From Ulota crispa (Eukaryota > Streptophyta > Bryopsida > Orthotrichales > Orthotrichaceae): 64,000 nt of DNA. Position 1 is the stretch's first letter, and the number at the start of each line of letters is the position of its first letter. The position numbers were made by a program, and so were the translations under genes. Below, in pieces: positions 11,116 through 21,059 of the stretch. Below the pieces are notes generated by a model. The model ran no database searches. It was not told the origin of the DNA and was given only the letters and a program-made list of their open reading frames with translations. The DNA lies in NCBI GenBank assembly GCA_963920765.1, contig OY987243.1:20269419-20333418 (forward strand), in the 5' to 3' direction.

Positions 11116-12063
11116 CCCCTCAAGGACCAAGGGTGTTTTTTGAGAAAAAAATCTCAGAAACTATCAATTTTTAGTGCAGTGTCCAAAAATGAGAATAAAA
11201 GCTTTTTTGGAATTTCAACTGTAAAAAAGTGTGTTAAGCAAATAAGCCAATGTGTGCAGAAAATTCACCCCATTTAACTGCGCCGATTGTATAATTATAA
11301 TGTGTGAAGTGAGAGAAACGATTTTGTTTGTTCTTGCAAAACAAGGCCAGTAAACTTTGAGCCCTCTTGGAGTAATTTTTTTGCTTTACTCAAAAATGAG
11401 TTTTTTGGTCATTCATAAGTATATGATGTGAGGTCAACTCATGAAAATTTTGAGAAGTAAATGTAGAATCTAGCTTATTATAAATCATTGAGCAATGCAA
11501 GGAGGTTAAGTGAATTGGTGATACACTAGTCATTTTTTTGCGATTTATTGTGCAATGAGGAAGTTTTTTATTTGAAGTCTAAATGGGAAAAAGTTAGAGA
11601 CAAACATCTAGTATATGTGAAAAAAAATTAGGGGCATTGAATATAAAATAGAAAGACAATAGGGTGTGAAATTGGAAGAAAATAATTTTTTTTGAAACTG
11701 CCTGAACATAGTCAACAAAGTTTGACTTTGCTTAAAATGCAAATTGAGATTATTATTATTATTATTATTGACAATTGTATACTATATTTCATGAGTTACG
11801 TACATGCCAAATTTCAAAAGTTGGTGAGAGTTTTAGCATCAGATTCTCCAAAAATGCTCAAACTACTTGAACTACATAAAATCTTTTGAGTAGCATAACT
11901 TTTGAATTGAGCATTTGATTGGGGACAAAATTACATTTCCATTTAGGAGACACATATTTACACCTTACATAACAATTTTGAGAACATCTAACAAAAATTA
12001 ACTTTGTATGACCCTACCCAAGTTCTCAAGTGTTTGTTAAACGGACAATTGGTCCTTTAGGGG
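11116..12063. mobile_element. TTAA-flanked miniature element, copy 3
   Basis: TTAA at 11112-11115 and 12064-12067. Left end CCCCTCAAGGACCAAGGG; right end complements to CCCCTAAAGGACCAATTG. It belongs to the 0.9-kb class. The two small plus-strand frames inside are not supported as genes. Confidence 0.8.
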
Positions 12064-12204
12064 TTAATTATGGATCAATGCAGTTTCTTATTTTGAAATG
12101 GCACAAACAACAATCTTGTTGGAATTATGTGAGTAATGCTCCACCAACCAGCTTTTTGACAATTCATTGGGTATTGCGTGCCTCTTGCAGGAGGTTCACA
12201 CTAA

Positions 12205-12528
12205 GAGCATCCGCACTTACACACACTCAAGGACTCGCTCATGCAATAAATGGTTGATAAATGCTCATGACCCCTAAAAATGTTCTCTTGGCACTCAAAT
12301 TGGGGGTGTCAAACAATGGCCCTGACAATCAATATTCGTTCTTAGTTTTATGAGCTCTGTCTTCTACTCCACTTGATGAGTGGTCAATTGACTATATGTG
12401 GGGTTGATTGATTGTTTGTGGAGCATGCTTGAAGAGCAAGGGTGGGGGACAAAAAATTTGAGGCTCTCCAAAAGTAAATGGAAACACGTGGCAAGTCACA
12501 TCTATTGCATGCAAGGGTGCGGATGCTC
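12205..12528. mobile_element. Tourist-like miniature element
   Basis: TAA on both sides (12202-12204 and 12529-12531). The terminal repeats GAGCATCCGCAC and GTGCGGATGCTC match exactly. The GAGCATC-type terminus with a TWA duplication is common among plant PIF/Harbinger miniature elements. The copy at 46079-46497 has related ends. Confidence 0.75.
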
Positions 12529-12648
12529 TAACATTAGGAAAAATATGGGGCCCCAATAAGGCCCTAAGTTTGGGGAGGTCCCTAGCCATGAGAACTCAAT
12601 TCCCAATAAAATCATGCTCAGGCTGACGTGGTATCATTGATGCCACGT

Positions 12649-14808
12649 TGTCCTGATGGACTTCCCTCCATCATGTAAATAGCTGTTATTTCTTTATGTT
12701 TGTGTTGATTTCAATAAATCAACAGTTGAGGCAAAAGGGGTGGTCGTGGTGAGGACCACGGTTTGGTGACAGCGCAGCGGCCATAGATTCCAATGCGCTG
12801 CGCCGTCTTGTCACATGCACAGCTCAGGGGGGTAGGTAGCGGGTTGGCTGGGCCAATTTCCTGCCTCACTAGCTGCCAAGCCGTGAGCCGCCATCACCGC
12901 TCGACGAGTTCGATGGGATTCGAACCCGGACCGGCGGGCGGCCAGAGACGACCGCTTTTCCAGCCAACCAAGTCCACGACTTGGCAACTGAAGACAAGCG
13001 TTTGACGCTATTATATGCTCGCAAGAGCACGTGGCCATTTTACGATGGTGTTTATTTTGTAATTTAATCATTTTCATATGTTTATCTAGAGATTTTGGAA
13101 GGCTCATATATTTTGCCTTTGTTTGAATAAAAATACTAAGGATTTAGAAGTCAATGGGAAAGGTGTGAAAGGAAAAGGGTTTTGGCATCTATGGTGGGGT
13201 TAGGATAAGGAGGAGCATGGGCTGATGTGCCCCACCTCCCTACCTTAGATAGGGTCGAAATTGTGGAGGAAAGATCTTTTAGTTGTTGGAAGTTAGTGTA
13301 TGAGTGTTGGTGGGAAGAAAGGGAAAAATCCCGAAACTTTGAGAGGAGATTTTTTTCTGTGTATACATGATTTTGAATTGAAATTTGAGGAGGTTGTTCC
13401 TTGTGTGATTACCTTTCCAAAATGAGTTTGCAAGTTTGATTTGGAGTTGTGATGCAAAAGTTATGAGTGTTTGAATTTTGGAGTCAAAAAGCCAAACTAT
13501 GAAGAAAGGCTGAGACTTCGACAAGCCATAACTTATGATCTGTATATCATTTTGCAACAAGATTTGGAGAGAGTGTTTATCTTGTTATTGGCTTTCTAGA
13601 AAGTCTTTAAACTTGAAGTTTGAAGCTTGGACGAGAAAGTTATGGAAGTGTGAAGGTTTGGAGGTGGCTGCCCTTTTGTTAGGAGAAAGCCGAGATTTTG
13701 AAGAGCTACAACTTTTGGACAGTATGAGATTTTCTTCTCAAAATTTTAGGAGTGATAGTTTGTTGTCATAGCTTTTCAAATTGTCTTTAATCATTTCATT
13801 TGGAGTTTTATTGAAGAAGTTATAGTGGGTAGAAGTTGCGGGTTTGGGTGCTCTCTAAAAAATTGAGACCCACACTTTGATTGACTAGAGCTTTCGGACA
13901 AAGTTTTGTTTTGAAGTGCAAATTTTATGGATTGAAGCCAGTGATATCATCTTTCTAAATTGATATCACGTTTCTATGGGTGATGTATAGAACAAAAGTT
14001 ATAGAGGTTTTTAGAGGCAGTGTTTAGTTTGTAAAGAGGAAGAAGAGCCTCTACTTTGAACTTGCATAACTTTTGGACAGTATCTTAGATTGAGTTGAAA
14101 TTTAGAGGGATGTTAGAAGGTTAGGAGAGCTTTTCAAATTGCTATTACACTTAGCATTTGAATCTTTGAGCCATCTGTGGCATTAGATAGAAGGTTGCTG
14201 CCTTTTCTAGGACTTGTTATTTGTGATTTTCCCCATTGTTTTTATTAAAACATGAAGACTTGAAGACTTGAAGACATGAAGATTTGAAGATCTGAAGATA
14301 TGAAGATTTCAAGAGGAATGTTTTGGGTTTATTTTTTATGTATGTGTGGGATGTGGCTTTGTTATTCCTAGCCGGTTTTGGAGGCTCGTTTGTCAATTCA
14401 TTTCCATTCTGTTTTGTAAACCTTGTTGCGGGCAGTTTGGGTTAAACCAAACTTAACCCCATTTATTGTCGTGGTGACGAAGTGGGATTGATCACCCACA
14501 TGGTCGAGACTTGCTCTGTTCTCACGATCTGGAGTTTTGGCCAGCAGATCGTGAATTTGATTTTAGGATCCCGTCATACGGACGGCAGCTCGTGTCTGCT
14601 GTCCCGATCTACCCGTCCCGTATCCAGTGGGCTCTTATCCCTACCTTGACCCTTATACCCTTAGAGCCAGCCACAGGATAGGCCAACGGAAGACTGAAGA
14701 CTAAAGATTTGAAGAGAAGATCAAGATTGACAACGTTTTCAGTCGGCAACGCACGATCGCAGCAAGACACCCTGCGTGTTCCCAAGGCGCGCTCCTCTCA
14801 ACCCGACA
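12649..14808 (+). repeat. 5' LTR of the gypsy element
   Basis: This LTR repeats at 21060-23219 with a constant offset of 8,411 bp, and I saw no difference in the segments compared. It begins TGTCCTGATGG and ends AACCCGACA. It contains an antisense tRNA-like block (12905-12990), a purine-rich tract of 'gaagactt' units (about 14250-14312) and a GC-richer end. An AATAAA-like 'caataaatc' occurs at 12713-12721. The small frames at 12793, 12811, 13279 and 13535 recur in the other LTR simply because the LTRs are copies. Confidence 0.95.
12905..12990 (-). repeat. tRNA-like block inside the 5' LTR (antisense)
   Basis: On the minus strand a T-arm-like GGGTTCGAATCCC (12915-12927) contains GGTTCGAATCC, an exact match to the polymerase III B-box consensus. 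About 40-50 bp upstream on that strand is a D-arm/A-box-like stretch with TTGGTTGGCTGG. This looks like a captured tRNA or a tRNA-derived SINE head. It is not an intact tRNA: I cannot pair a full acceptor stem. Confidence 0.6.
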
Positions 14809-14810
14809 TT

Positions 14811-14828
14811 TGGTGCTTCCACTGAGAG
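14811..14828 (+). promoter_or_regulatory. Primer binding site of the gypsy element
   Basis: TGGTGCTTCCACTGAGAG starts two bases after the end of the 5' LTR. TGG pairs with the CCA end of a tRNA, as expected for a minus-strand primer site. I do not assign the tRNA species. Confidence 0.7.
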
Positions 14829-14858
14829 AGCTTTGGGGCGATTATTGCGTTTGTTGAT

Positions 14859-17447
14859 ATGGGAGACAGTAACGAGGCTTTCGGCGCCAATACCGGTGGT
14901 GCCAGTGGAGCTGATTTGCCTCGAGAGGTTCCAAGCGCCACTACCAGAGGTGTTGGTGGACCTCAGATGCCAATGGAGGATCTCCTAGGAGCATTGGCCA
15001 TATTCATGGAGCAACATCGAGCCAACCAGGGTGGTCAAGTAGCCACCGAGGCATTGAAAGCTGTTGTTGTGAAGACTGGTAGATTTGACGGCAAGAACAT
15101 AACGAAGTTTTTGCGAGCCTATGTTTGCGAGATGGAGGTGCATCAAGTTGATGAAAATCGAATGATGGCTACCTTCGACATGGCAGTTGTGCCTGACATT
15201 CGTGACCGTGTGCGAGAGATCCGCGAAGGAGTTCACACTTGGATTGCCTTTGCTGAGCGTCTACGTGACGAGTACTTTGACGAGGACACGGAAAGGATGA
15301 CCAGAAGATCTTTTCTAGAATGGGTGGAGCAGCGGCCAGGAGACAACATGGGTGCTCATGAGCTGCTGAAGGCCTTTGAGAAGAAGTTTTCTCAGTTACC
15401 CATGATTGAGAGACGCCTCCTCAACACCAGGAAGGCAGAGCTTTTCCTTCAAGCAGCTGATGCTGCATTGGAGGATAGACTTCTTCTACTTCTTGGAGAT
15501 CGTACCACAGAAGGTGGTTTTACCACCGATTGGAGAAGGGTGGAAGAGACCGTGACCTTGTTGGCCAAACAACAACGTGTGAGGTCAAGAGGATTTGGAG
15601 CAGGAGTAGACACTAATCCAATTTTAGTTCCAAAAAGTCCCAAAGTATCTTTTGCACCATCATCATCAACAACTCCAGGGTCTATCTTGAAGACCACCAA
15701 AACCAACGAAGGTAATGCTCTTGAAGAACTCATCAAGAGTTTTAAAGAGCTGAAGGTGGAGTTTATTGAGTTGAGGAAGTCTCAGGCATCAGGCTCTTCT
15801 TCATCGTCGCAGCCATCTGATGGAGGGAGGACACTCCCTTGGAGATGTATATGGTGTGACAAGAGCGAACAAGATGGCAAGCATCGCCTTCGAGACTGTA
15901 CAGAGTGCGACGAGGCCTTGAAAGATGGCATCGTTGAATTTATTGACGGCAAGCTTCATGATTCATCCACAAAGACACCATTGAAGACCAACTTTGGCAG
16001 AGGAGGGATGAAGAAACTTATGGAGGGAAAGATGGGACGATCTAGTTCCATACATGTACGTGAAGCTGATTCATACCACATTGAAGTGGAGCAGCACTCA
16101 ATTGGAGCTTCACCCACTCAGAGAGCCACACTAATGAAACGAGGAGCTCAAGCCATCAGAAATGTAACTGGATGGGAAGACCCGGTTGATGCAAGCAGCA
16201 TCAAAGCATTTTTGGAGAGAGATCAAGCCAATGTTGATCACTATGAGGCTTCAGTTGAAGAGAAGCGTGGGAGAGTTGAAGCCGAAGATGGTGAAGAGCC
16301 TTCATCAAAGAAGAGGGCTCAAGCGCAGAAAGATTCTGCAAATGAGTCGAGGCGCAGAGTACAAACGCGCTCGAAGACACAAAGTCCAAGCTTTGTGCAC
16401 CCTGAGGATGATTTGCTTCCTGATAGAGACTGGGGGCAGTCTAGCGGCAGCGGAAGAGGCCATGAGAAAGAAGACTCTAGCAAGCCAAAGGGGAAGAGCC
16501 CTGCTTATAAGCTCCAGTCCGACATTGAGACCTCCATTGATATGAAGGGAATATTGGAAGAGAGGATCTTGGATGCCAAGATCGAGTTCACATTGAGGGA
16601 AGCACTTGGCATAGCCAAGAAAGACTTCCATGAGCTGATCATCGACATCATCAAGCGAAAGAGACAGATGACAGCAGAGACTGTAATGGTGAGTGCTTTG
16701 GACACTCACATGACCATCGATGAAGAGATTGAGATTGGCGAAGTTTTTGCCATGATGGGAGACCATGAGGCTCACTGCAGTGAAATTACACTCACGGAGA
16801 TAACAAGAAAAGAGCCAGAGAGGGTGCAGCGCTCAAATGGAAAGGCTAATGAGGCAAAAGTTCAGACAATTGATGATGAAGTATCAAAAGTTGAAGCTAA
16901 GATTTTTGAGTTCAGTTGTGATCATTCTACTGATAGACCTCATGATGTCGAGACTGAGTTTCAGCAACCGTATTGGGCTAGAGCCACCACTGAAACAAGA
17001 GTGAAGCTTGGTGGAATGGATGAATCTGTTTTGGCCCTTGTAGATCATGGTTCAGAGATCAACATCATATCTCGCAAGACCTATGAGAAGGGCAAATGGC
17101 CAATTGACACAGAACATGGCTGGGTGATGAGAGCAGCTAACAATGGGCGCAGTTCATTGTATGGAGCTTGCCCTTCAGTGCCAGCAAAGATTGGAGATGT
17201 GGAGGTTGAGCAGAATTTCTTTGTTCAAAATACTGGGGCATATCCAGTGCTTCTGGGCCAACCTTTCATCACTGCTTCACGCATGGAAACCAAAGTGTTG
17301 GATGATGGATCTCACTATGCTCGAATTCGAAGTATAGATGGGAAGAAGTCAGTGCAGTTCTTAACTGTGAGAGCTGACAATGAGAGGCATCGAATGCAAC
17401 TCAGAGAAGTATCTTTGCCGACTTCTCTGAACTTTCCGGATTTCTAG
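14859..17447 (+). CDS. Gag-protease polyprotein of the gypsy element
   Basis: 862 residues. The N-terminal half is a capsid-like Gag region. A zinc-knuckle-like motif C-x2-C-x8-H-x4-C lies near residue 330 (CIWC...H...C); its C-to-H spacing is longer than the usual four. A Lys/Glu/Ser-rich linker follows (about 470-570). A retropepsin-type aspartic protease lies near residues 710-800, with active site VDHGS at about 727. Most gypsy proteases have D[ST]G[SA], so His at the second position is unusual. The ATG lies 50 bp after the LTR. The ORF ends TAG, and pol lies in the -1 frame. Confidence 0.9.
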   Translation: MGDSNEAFGANTGGASGADLPREVPSATTRGVGGPQMPMEDLLGALAIFMEQHRANQGGQVATEALKAVVVKTGRFDGKNITKFLRAYVCEMEVHQVDENRMMATFDMAVVPDIRDRVREIREGVHTWIAFAERLRDEYFDEDTERMTRRSFLEWVEQRPGDNMGAHELLKAFEKKFSQLPMIERRLLNTRKAELFLQAADAALEDRLLLLLGDRTTEGGFTTDWRRVEETVTLLAKQQRVRSRGFGAGVDTNPILVPKSPKVSFAPSSSTTPGSILKTTKTNEGNALEELIKSFKELKVEFIELRKSQASGSSSSSQPSDGGRTLPWRCIWCDKSEQDGKHRLRDCTECDEALKDGIVEFIDGKLHDSSTKTPLKTNFGRGGMKKLMEGKMGRSSSIHVREADSYHIEVEQHSIGASPTQRATLMKRGAQAIRNVTGWEDPVDASSIKAFLERDQANVDHYEASVEEKRGRVEAEDGEEPSSKKRAQAQKDSANESRRRVQTRSKTQSPSFVHPEDDLLPDRDWGQSSGSGRGHEKEDSSKPKGKSPAYKLQSDIETSIDMKGILEERILDAKIEFTLREALGIAKKDFHELIIDIIKRKRQMTAETVMVSALDTHMTIDEEIEIGEVFAMMGDHEAHCSEITLTEITRKEPERVQRSNGKANEAKVQTIDDEVSKVEAKIFEFSCDHSTDRPHDVETEFQQPYWARATTETRVKLGGMDESVLALVDHGSEINIISRKTYEKGKWPIDTEHGWVMRAANNGRSSLYGACPSVPAKIGDVEVEQNFFVQNTGAYPVLLGQPFITASRMETKVLDDGSHYARIRSIDGKKSVQFLTVRADNERHRMQLREVSLPTSLNFPDF

Positions 17448-20400
17448 AGGGCACACGTGGGATGTGGGGATCCACGGGTGCCAAGGATATCAATACTAGA
17501 GAATTCCCCAATATACATACTGCTATCAAGTGTGGATTTTTGAGCGTGACAAAGTGTGGATTTGCGAGTTTCATGGATGCCAAAGATTTGGACCATGTAC
17601 ATAGAAGATTTATCAAAAAGAAGGAGAAAAACCTAAAAAAAATGAAGGTTCTTGAAGAAGATGAGAGCATTACTGGTGTGTATGAAGAAAGTGGCATGCC
17701 AGATGATATCTTGCATACTCTGCAAGATTTGAAGACAAATGAGGATGCAGAGCCGACTACTCATTGTCTTATTGATGTCCATACAGCTGCAATGCATCAT
17801 GAGATTTACACAGCAATGGCAAAGCTGTGTTCTTCTAATATCGATGAATATAGACCTGAAGCTGCAGTACATACCAAGTACAAGACTGTGAACAAGAAGG
17901 TGAAGCCAGTGGCTACTCAGCTACCATTTGACACTGATGATCACATCAAACAAGCTGAAAAAGAGCCAAGTTTGAGAGAGTCAAGGAGAATTGGACACAA
18001 ATTCACCGAAGAGACTCTAGCTAACCTCAAGATTGGAGGAGATGGTTTCCTGACTAAGCCAGAGAAAAAGAAATTTCAAGACATGCTTTTGATGCATGGA
18101 AAGGCTTTTGCTTCTTCTTCAGATGAGATTGGGTGTGTGCAGCCAAGTGTTGTAGCACCAATGGTCATATTCACAGTACCACATATACCATGGGATTTGA
18201 AGCCTATTCCAGTGCCTAGAGCTCTACTGCCAAAATTAGTGGAGTTGCTCAAAGAAAAGACGCGCATGGGCATACTAGAGCCTTCAATGGCTCCATATTC
18301 AAACCGTTGGTTTACTGTGCCAAAGAAGTCAGGAGCATTGAGGTTCATCCAAGATATGCAGCCTGCAAACAAAGTTACAATCAGAAACAAAGGATCAGGC
18401 CCTGTTGTTGACGAAGTGGCGGAGGCATTTGCTGGACATGCAATCTATTCCATTGGAGATCTATACTCTGGTTATGATCAATTCCAACTTGCTGCTCAAA
18501 GCAGGGATTTGACGACCATGAAGACTCCTCTTGGATTGGTGCGTATGTGCACATTGCCTCAAGGCGCTACTAATTCAGTGGCACATATGCAAAGCGCTAT
18601 GAATCAAATTCTAAGAGACTTTGTGCCAGAGAAAACCATACCTTTTGTGGATGATATCCCAATAAAAGGATGCGAGGAAAATCAAAGAGACTTGACAGTT
18701 CAGAGTGATGGTTGCCGAGCCTTTGTAAGCAACCATATCCATGACGTGGCTCAAATCTTGGGCAGACTTGAGGAGGTGAATTTGACTCTATCCATTGATA
18801 AGTCAAAGTTTGGGGTGAATGAAATTCTGGTGGTTGGGCACTTATGTGGCTCTTATGGAAGAAAACCTAATCCTGAAAAGATTGATGCTATTGGAAGAAT
18901 GAAAGCCTGTAGCAATATCACCGAAGTAAGGAGGTTTCTTGGAGCTTGTGTCTTCTACCACATATGGATTCCCCATTTTGCTCATATATCAGAGCCTCTC
19001 TACAAATTATTGCGTAAGAGGACCAAATTCATTTGGGAAAATGAGCAAAACTTGGCTATGGAAGAGTTGAAGAGGATTTTGGAGTCGCCACTAGTTCTCA
19101 AGCAAGTGAACTATGATTGCAAGAGGCCGGTGATCGTGACTGTTGACACAAGTCCAATTGCCATAGGTTGGGCTATTGGACAAGATGATGAGGAAGGCAA
19201 AAGATTTGCTATTCGATTTGGAGCAAGGATTTTGACAGAGCGTCAGAGAGCATATCCACAAGTGAAAAGAGAACTATGGGGTGCTCTTACAGCTCTGAAG
19301 GCGGACAGAAACTACCTTATTGGAGCAGAGGTGGTACTGGAGACTGATTGCTTACCTTTGCTGGGGATGATAGCAAATTGTTCTTCACCAGACATTGCAA
19401 TGCTTCGATGGATCGCCTACATCAAATCTATGAATCCGGTTCTAGTACACATTGAAGGCAAAAAAAATTCTGTTGCCGATATGTTGTCTAGAGCAAGGTA
19501 TTCTAATGAAGATGAGATGATGGGCTACGAAGATGTCGAAGATTTATTGCATGGAGGCTATGTGGTGACGATAGATGCTGAGAGCTCATCGATCGATGCT
19601 TTGCCATTCAAAGCTGAGCTTTATGAAGAAAAATTGAGAGACATTGGGCTATATTTAAGCACAATGAAGCTGCAAGAAGGATGGACAGACAAAACATTCA
19701 AAGACATCAGGCATCAATCCTATAGATATCTTTTGAGAGAAGGATTTCTATGGAAGAGGGGAAAAAGAGCTGATGAAGTACCATTGAGAGTGGTGGGGGA
19801 CTCTAAGACCAAAGTTGAAGTTCTCAAGGAGTTCCATGATACTCTTTGGGCAGGTCACAGAGGTGTATGGGCCACTTATACAAAAATCAAGGAGAGGTAC
19901 TGGTGGAAAGGACTTTACAAAGACGTTGAAGAGTTTGTAGTTTCTTGTGTGGTGTGTCAACTGCAATCCAAGGTGCGCCACAGAGATGAATTACATCCTA
20001 CTTACCCTCTAGCGATCCATTTTCAGTGGATGATAGATTTGGTAGCCATGCCAAATGCTATGTGGGGAATGAAGTACCTTGTTTTGGCACGAGAGGAGCT
20101 CTCAAACTTCGTTGAGGGCAGAGCCTTGAGGACTAAGGCTACCGAAAATGTATGCCGATTTATACTCGAAGACATCTTCAGTCGTTATGGCAGCATTGGC
20201 CGAATGAGAGCTGACAGAGGAGAACTAAATGCCACTGAGGCCAAAGAGTTCTTCAAACGTTATGGTGTGCAGTTGAAGCTGACGACAGCTTACAACCCTG
20301 AGGCTAATGGCAAAATTGAGAGAGGGCATCCTCCGATCATTCATGCTTTGGTTAAAGCTTGTAAAGGCAAACCAAATATGTGGCCAAAGCTATTACCATT

Positions 20401-21049
20401 TGCTTTGTGGGCTGACAGAACTACGCACAGTACAGTTACTGGTTACATGCCTATCGAACTTGTGTATGGGCAGAAACCTATTATGCCGGCGGAAGAGGAT
20501 ATTCCCACATGGGTGTTTCTTTCATGGGAGGACGGTATAAGCAGAGAAAGATTGTTGGAACTTCGGATTCAGCAGCTTGGAAGGTTGTCAAGTGACCTTG
20601 ATATTGCATTGGAGAAGATGAAGACAGCGAGGCTCAGCAATAAAGAGCGATTTGACAAAACACACAGATTAAGAACCAAGCAGATCAGAGAGGGTGATTG
20701 GGTCCTTGTATTTGACAGTACATTGGAGCATCAGCATAGTACAGTGCGCAAATTTGCTAAGAGATGGTTTGGACCCTATATTGTGATGAAAGTGCACACC
20801 AACGGCACTTATTCACTTAGGGAATTGGATGGGACTTCTCTGCGCGTGCCTGTTGCTGGTAAACGAATCAAAGCTTTTCGAAGGAGTGGAAAATTTCATC
20901 ATGAAAACCTTGAGGAGATTTTTAACCCTCAAGAGATGGAAAGCCACGAAAGAGCTGAAGATAAAGATGAAGATTCAGAAGATGCAGAAGACAACCAAGA
21001 TATTCATGACGAGCAAACTTGGCACATACCGGAGGATGTGCAGGTTTAG
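17384..21049 (+). CDS. Pol polyprotein: RT, RNase H, integrase
   Basis: The frame is open from 17384; its first ATG is at 17462, giving 1,195 residues. From that ATG, RT covers about 240-450, with VPKKSGALRFIQD near 285, SIGDLYSGYDQF near 330, and FVDD replacing the usual Y[VI]DD near 394. RNase H covers about 555-680 (VTVDTSP, ELWGAL, LETD). The integrase zinc finger H-x3-H...C-x2-C lies at about 791-830. The catalytic core has D in WMIDLVA (about 857), D in RADRGE (about 917) and E in GKIERG, with 34 residues between the last two rather than 35. The C-terminus has a GPY-type module (GPYIVMKV) and then an acidic tail, not a chromodomain. It overlaps gag-pro by 64 nt in the -1 frame. Expression is by -1 frameshift or by restart at 17462, 14 nt past the gag stop. 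Confidence 0.93.
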   Translation, partial: EASNATQRSIFADFSELSGFLEGTRGMWGSTGAKDINTREFPNIHTAIKCGFLSVTKCGFASFMDAKDLDHVHRRFIKKKEKNLKKMKVLEEDESITGVYEESGMPDDILHTLQDLKTNEDAEPTTHCLIDVHTAAMHHEIYTAMAKLCSSNIDEYRPEAAVHTKYKTVNKKVKPVATQLPFDTDDHIKQAEKEPSLRESRRIGHKFTEETLANLKIGGDGFLTKPEKKKFQDMLLMHGKAFASSSDEIGCVQPSVVAPMVIFTVPHIPWDLKPIPVPRALLPKLVELLKEKTRMGILEPSMAPYSNRWFTVPKKSGALRFIQDMQPANKVTIRNKGSGPVVDEVAEAFAGHAIYSIGDLYSGYDQFQLAAQSRDLTTMKTPLGLVRMCTLPQGATNSVAHMQSAMNQILRDFVPEKTIPFVDDIPIKGCEENQRDLTVQSDGCRAFVSNHIHDVAQILGRLEEVNLTLSIDKSKFGVNEILVVGHLCGSYGRKPNPEKIDAIGRMKACSNITEVRRFLGACVFYHIWIPHFAHISEPLYKLLRKRTKFIWENEQNLAMEELKRILESPLVLKQVNYDCKRPVIVTVDTSPIAIGWAIGQDDEEGKRFAIRFGARILTERQRAYPQVKRELWGALTALKADRNYLIGAEVVLETDCLPLLGMIANCSSPDIAMLRWIAYIKSMNPVLVHIEGKKNSVADMLSRARYSNEDEMMGYEDVEDLLHGGYVVTIDAESSSIDALPFKAELYEEKLRDIGLYLSTMKLQEGWTDKTFKDIRHQSYRYLLREGFLWKRGKRADEVPLRVVGDSKTKVEVLKEFHDTLWAGHRGVWATYTKIKERYWWKGLYKDVEEFVVSCVVCQLQSKVRHRDELHPTYPLAIHFQWMIDLVAMPNAMWGMKYLVLAREELSNFVEGRALRTKATENVCRFILEDIFSRYGSIGRMRADRGELNATEAKEFFKRYGVQLKLTTAYNPEANGKIERGHPPIIHALVKACKGKPNMWPKLLPFALWADRTTHSTVTGYMPIELVYGQKPIMPAEEDIPTWVFLSWEDGISRERLLELRIQQLGRLSSDLDIALEKMKTARLSNKERFDKTHRLRTKQIREGDWVLVFDSTLEHQHSTVRKFAKRWFGPYIVMKVHTNGTYSLRELDGTSLRVPVAGKRIKAFRRSGKFHHENLEEIFNPQEMESHERAEDKDEDSEDAEDNQDIHDEQTWHIPEDVQV

Positions 21050-21059
21050 AGAGGGTGCA
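21048..21059 (+). promoter_or_regulatory. Polypurine tract of the gypsy element
   Basis: AGAGAGGG followed by TGCA lies directly before the 3' LTR and overlaps the pol stop codon (21047-21049). It is the expected start site for plus-strand DNA. Confidence 0.65.

Noticed and set aside
12793-13771. Four small frames (12793, 12811, 13279, 13535) repeated exactly at 21204-22182
   Set aside because: They lie in the two LTRs and are identical because the LTRs are copies; none has a recognisable motif.
14451-14480. TTAACCCC inside the gypsy LTR (14456) as another family end
   Set aside because: It is present in both LTRs, has no matching partner end and is simply LTR sequence.
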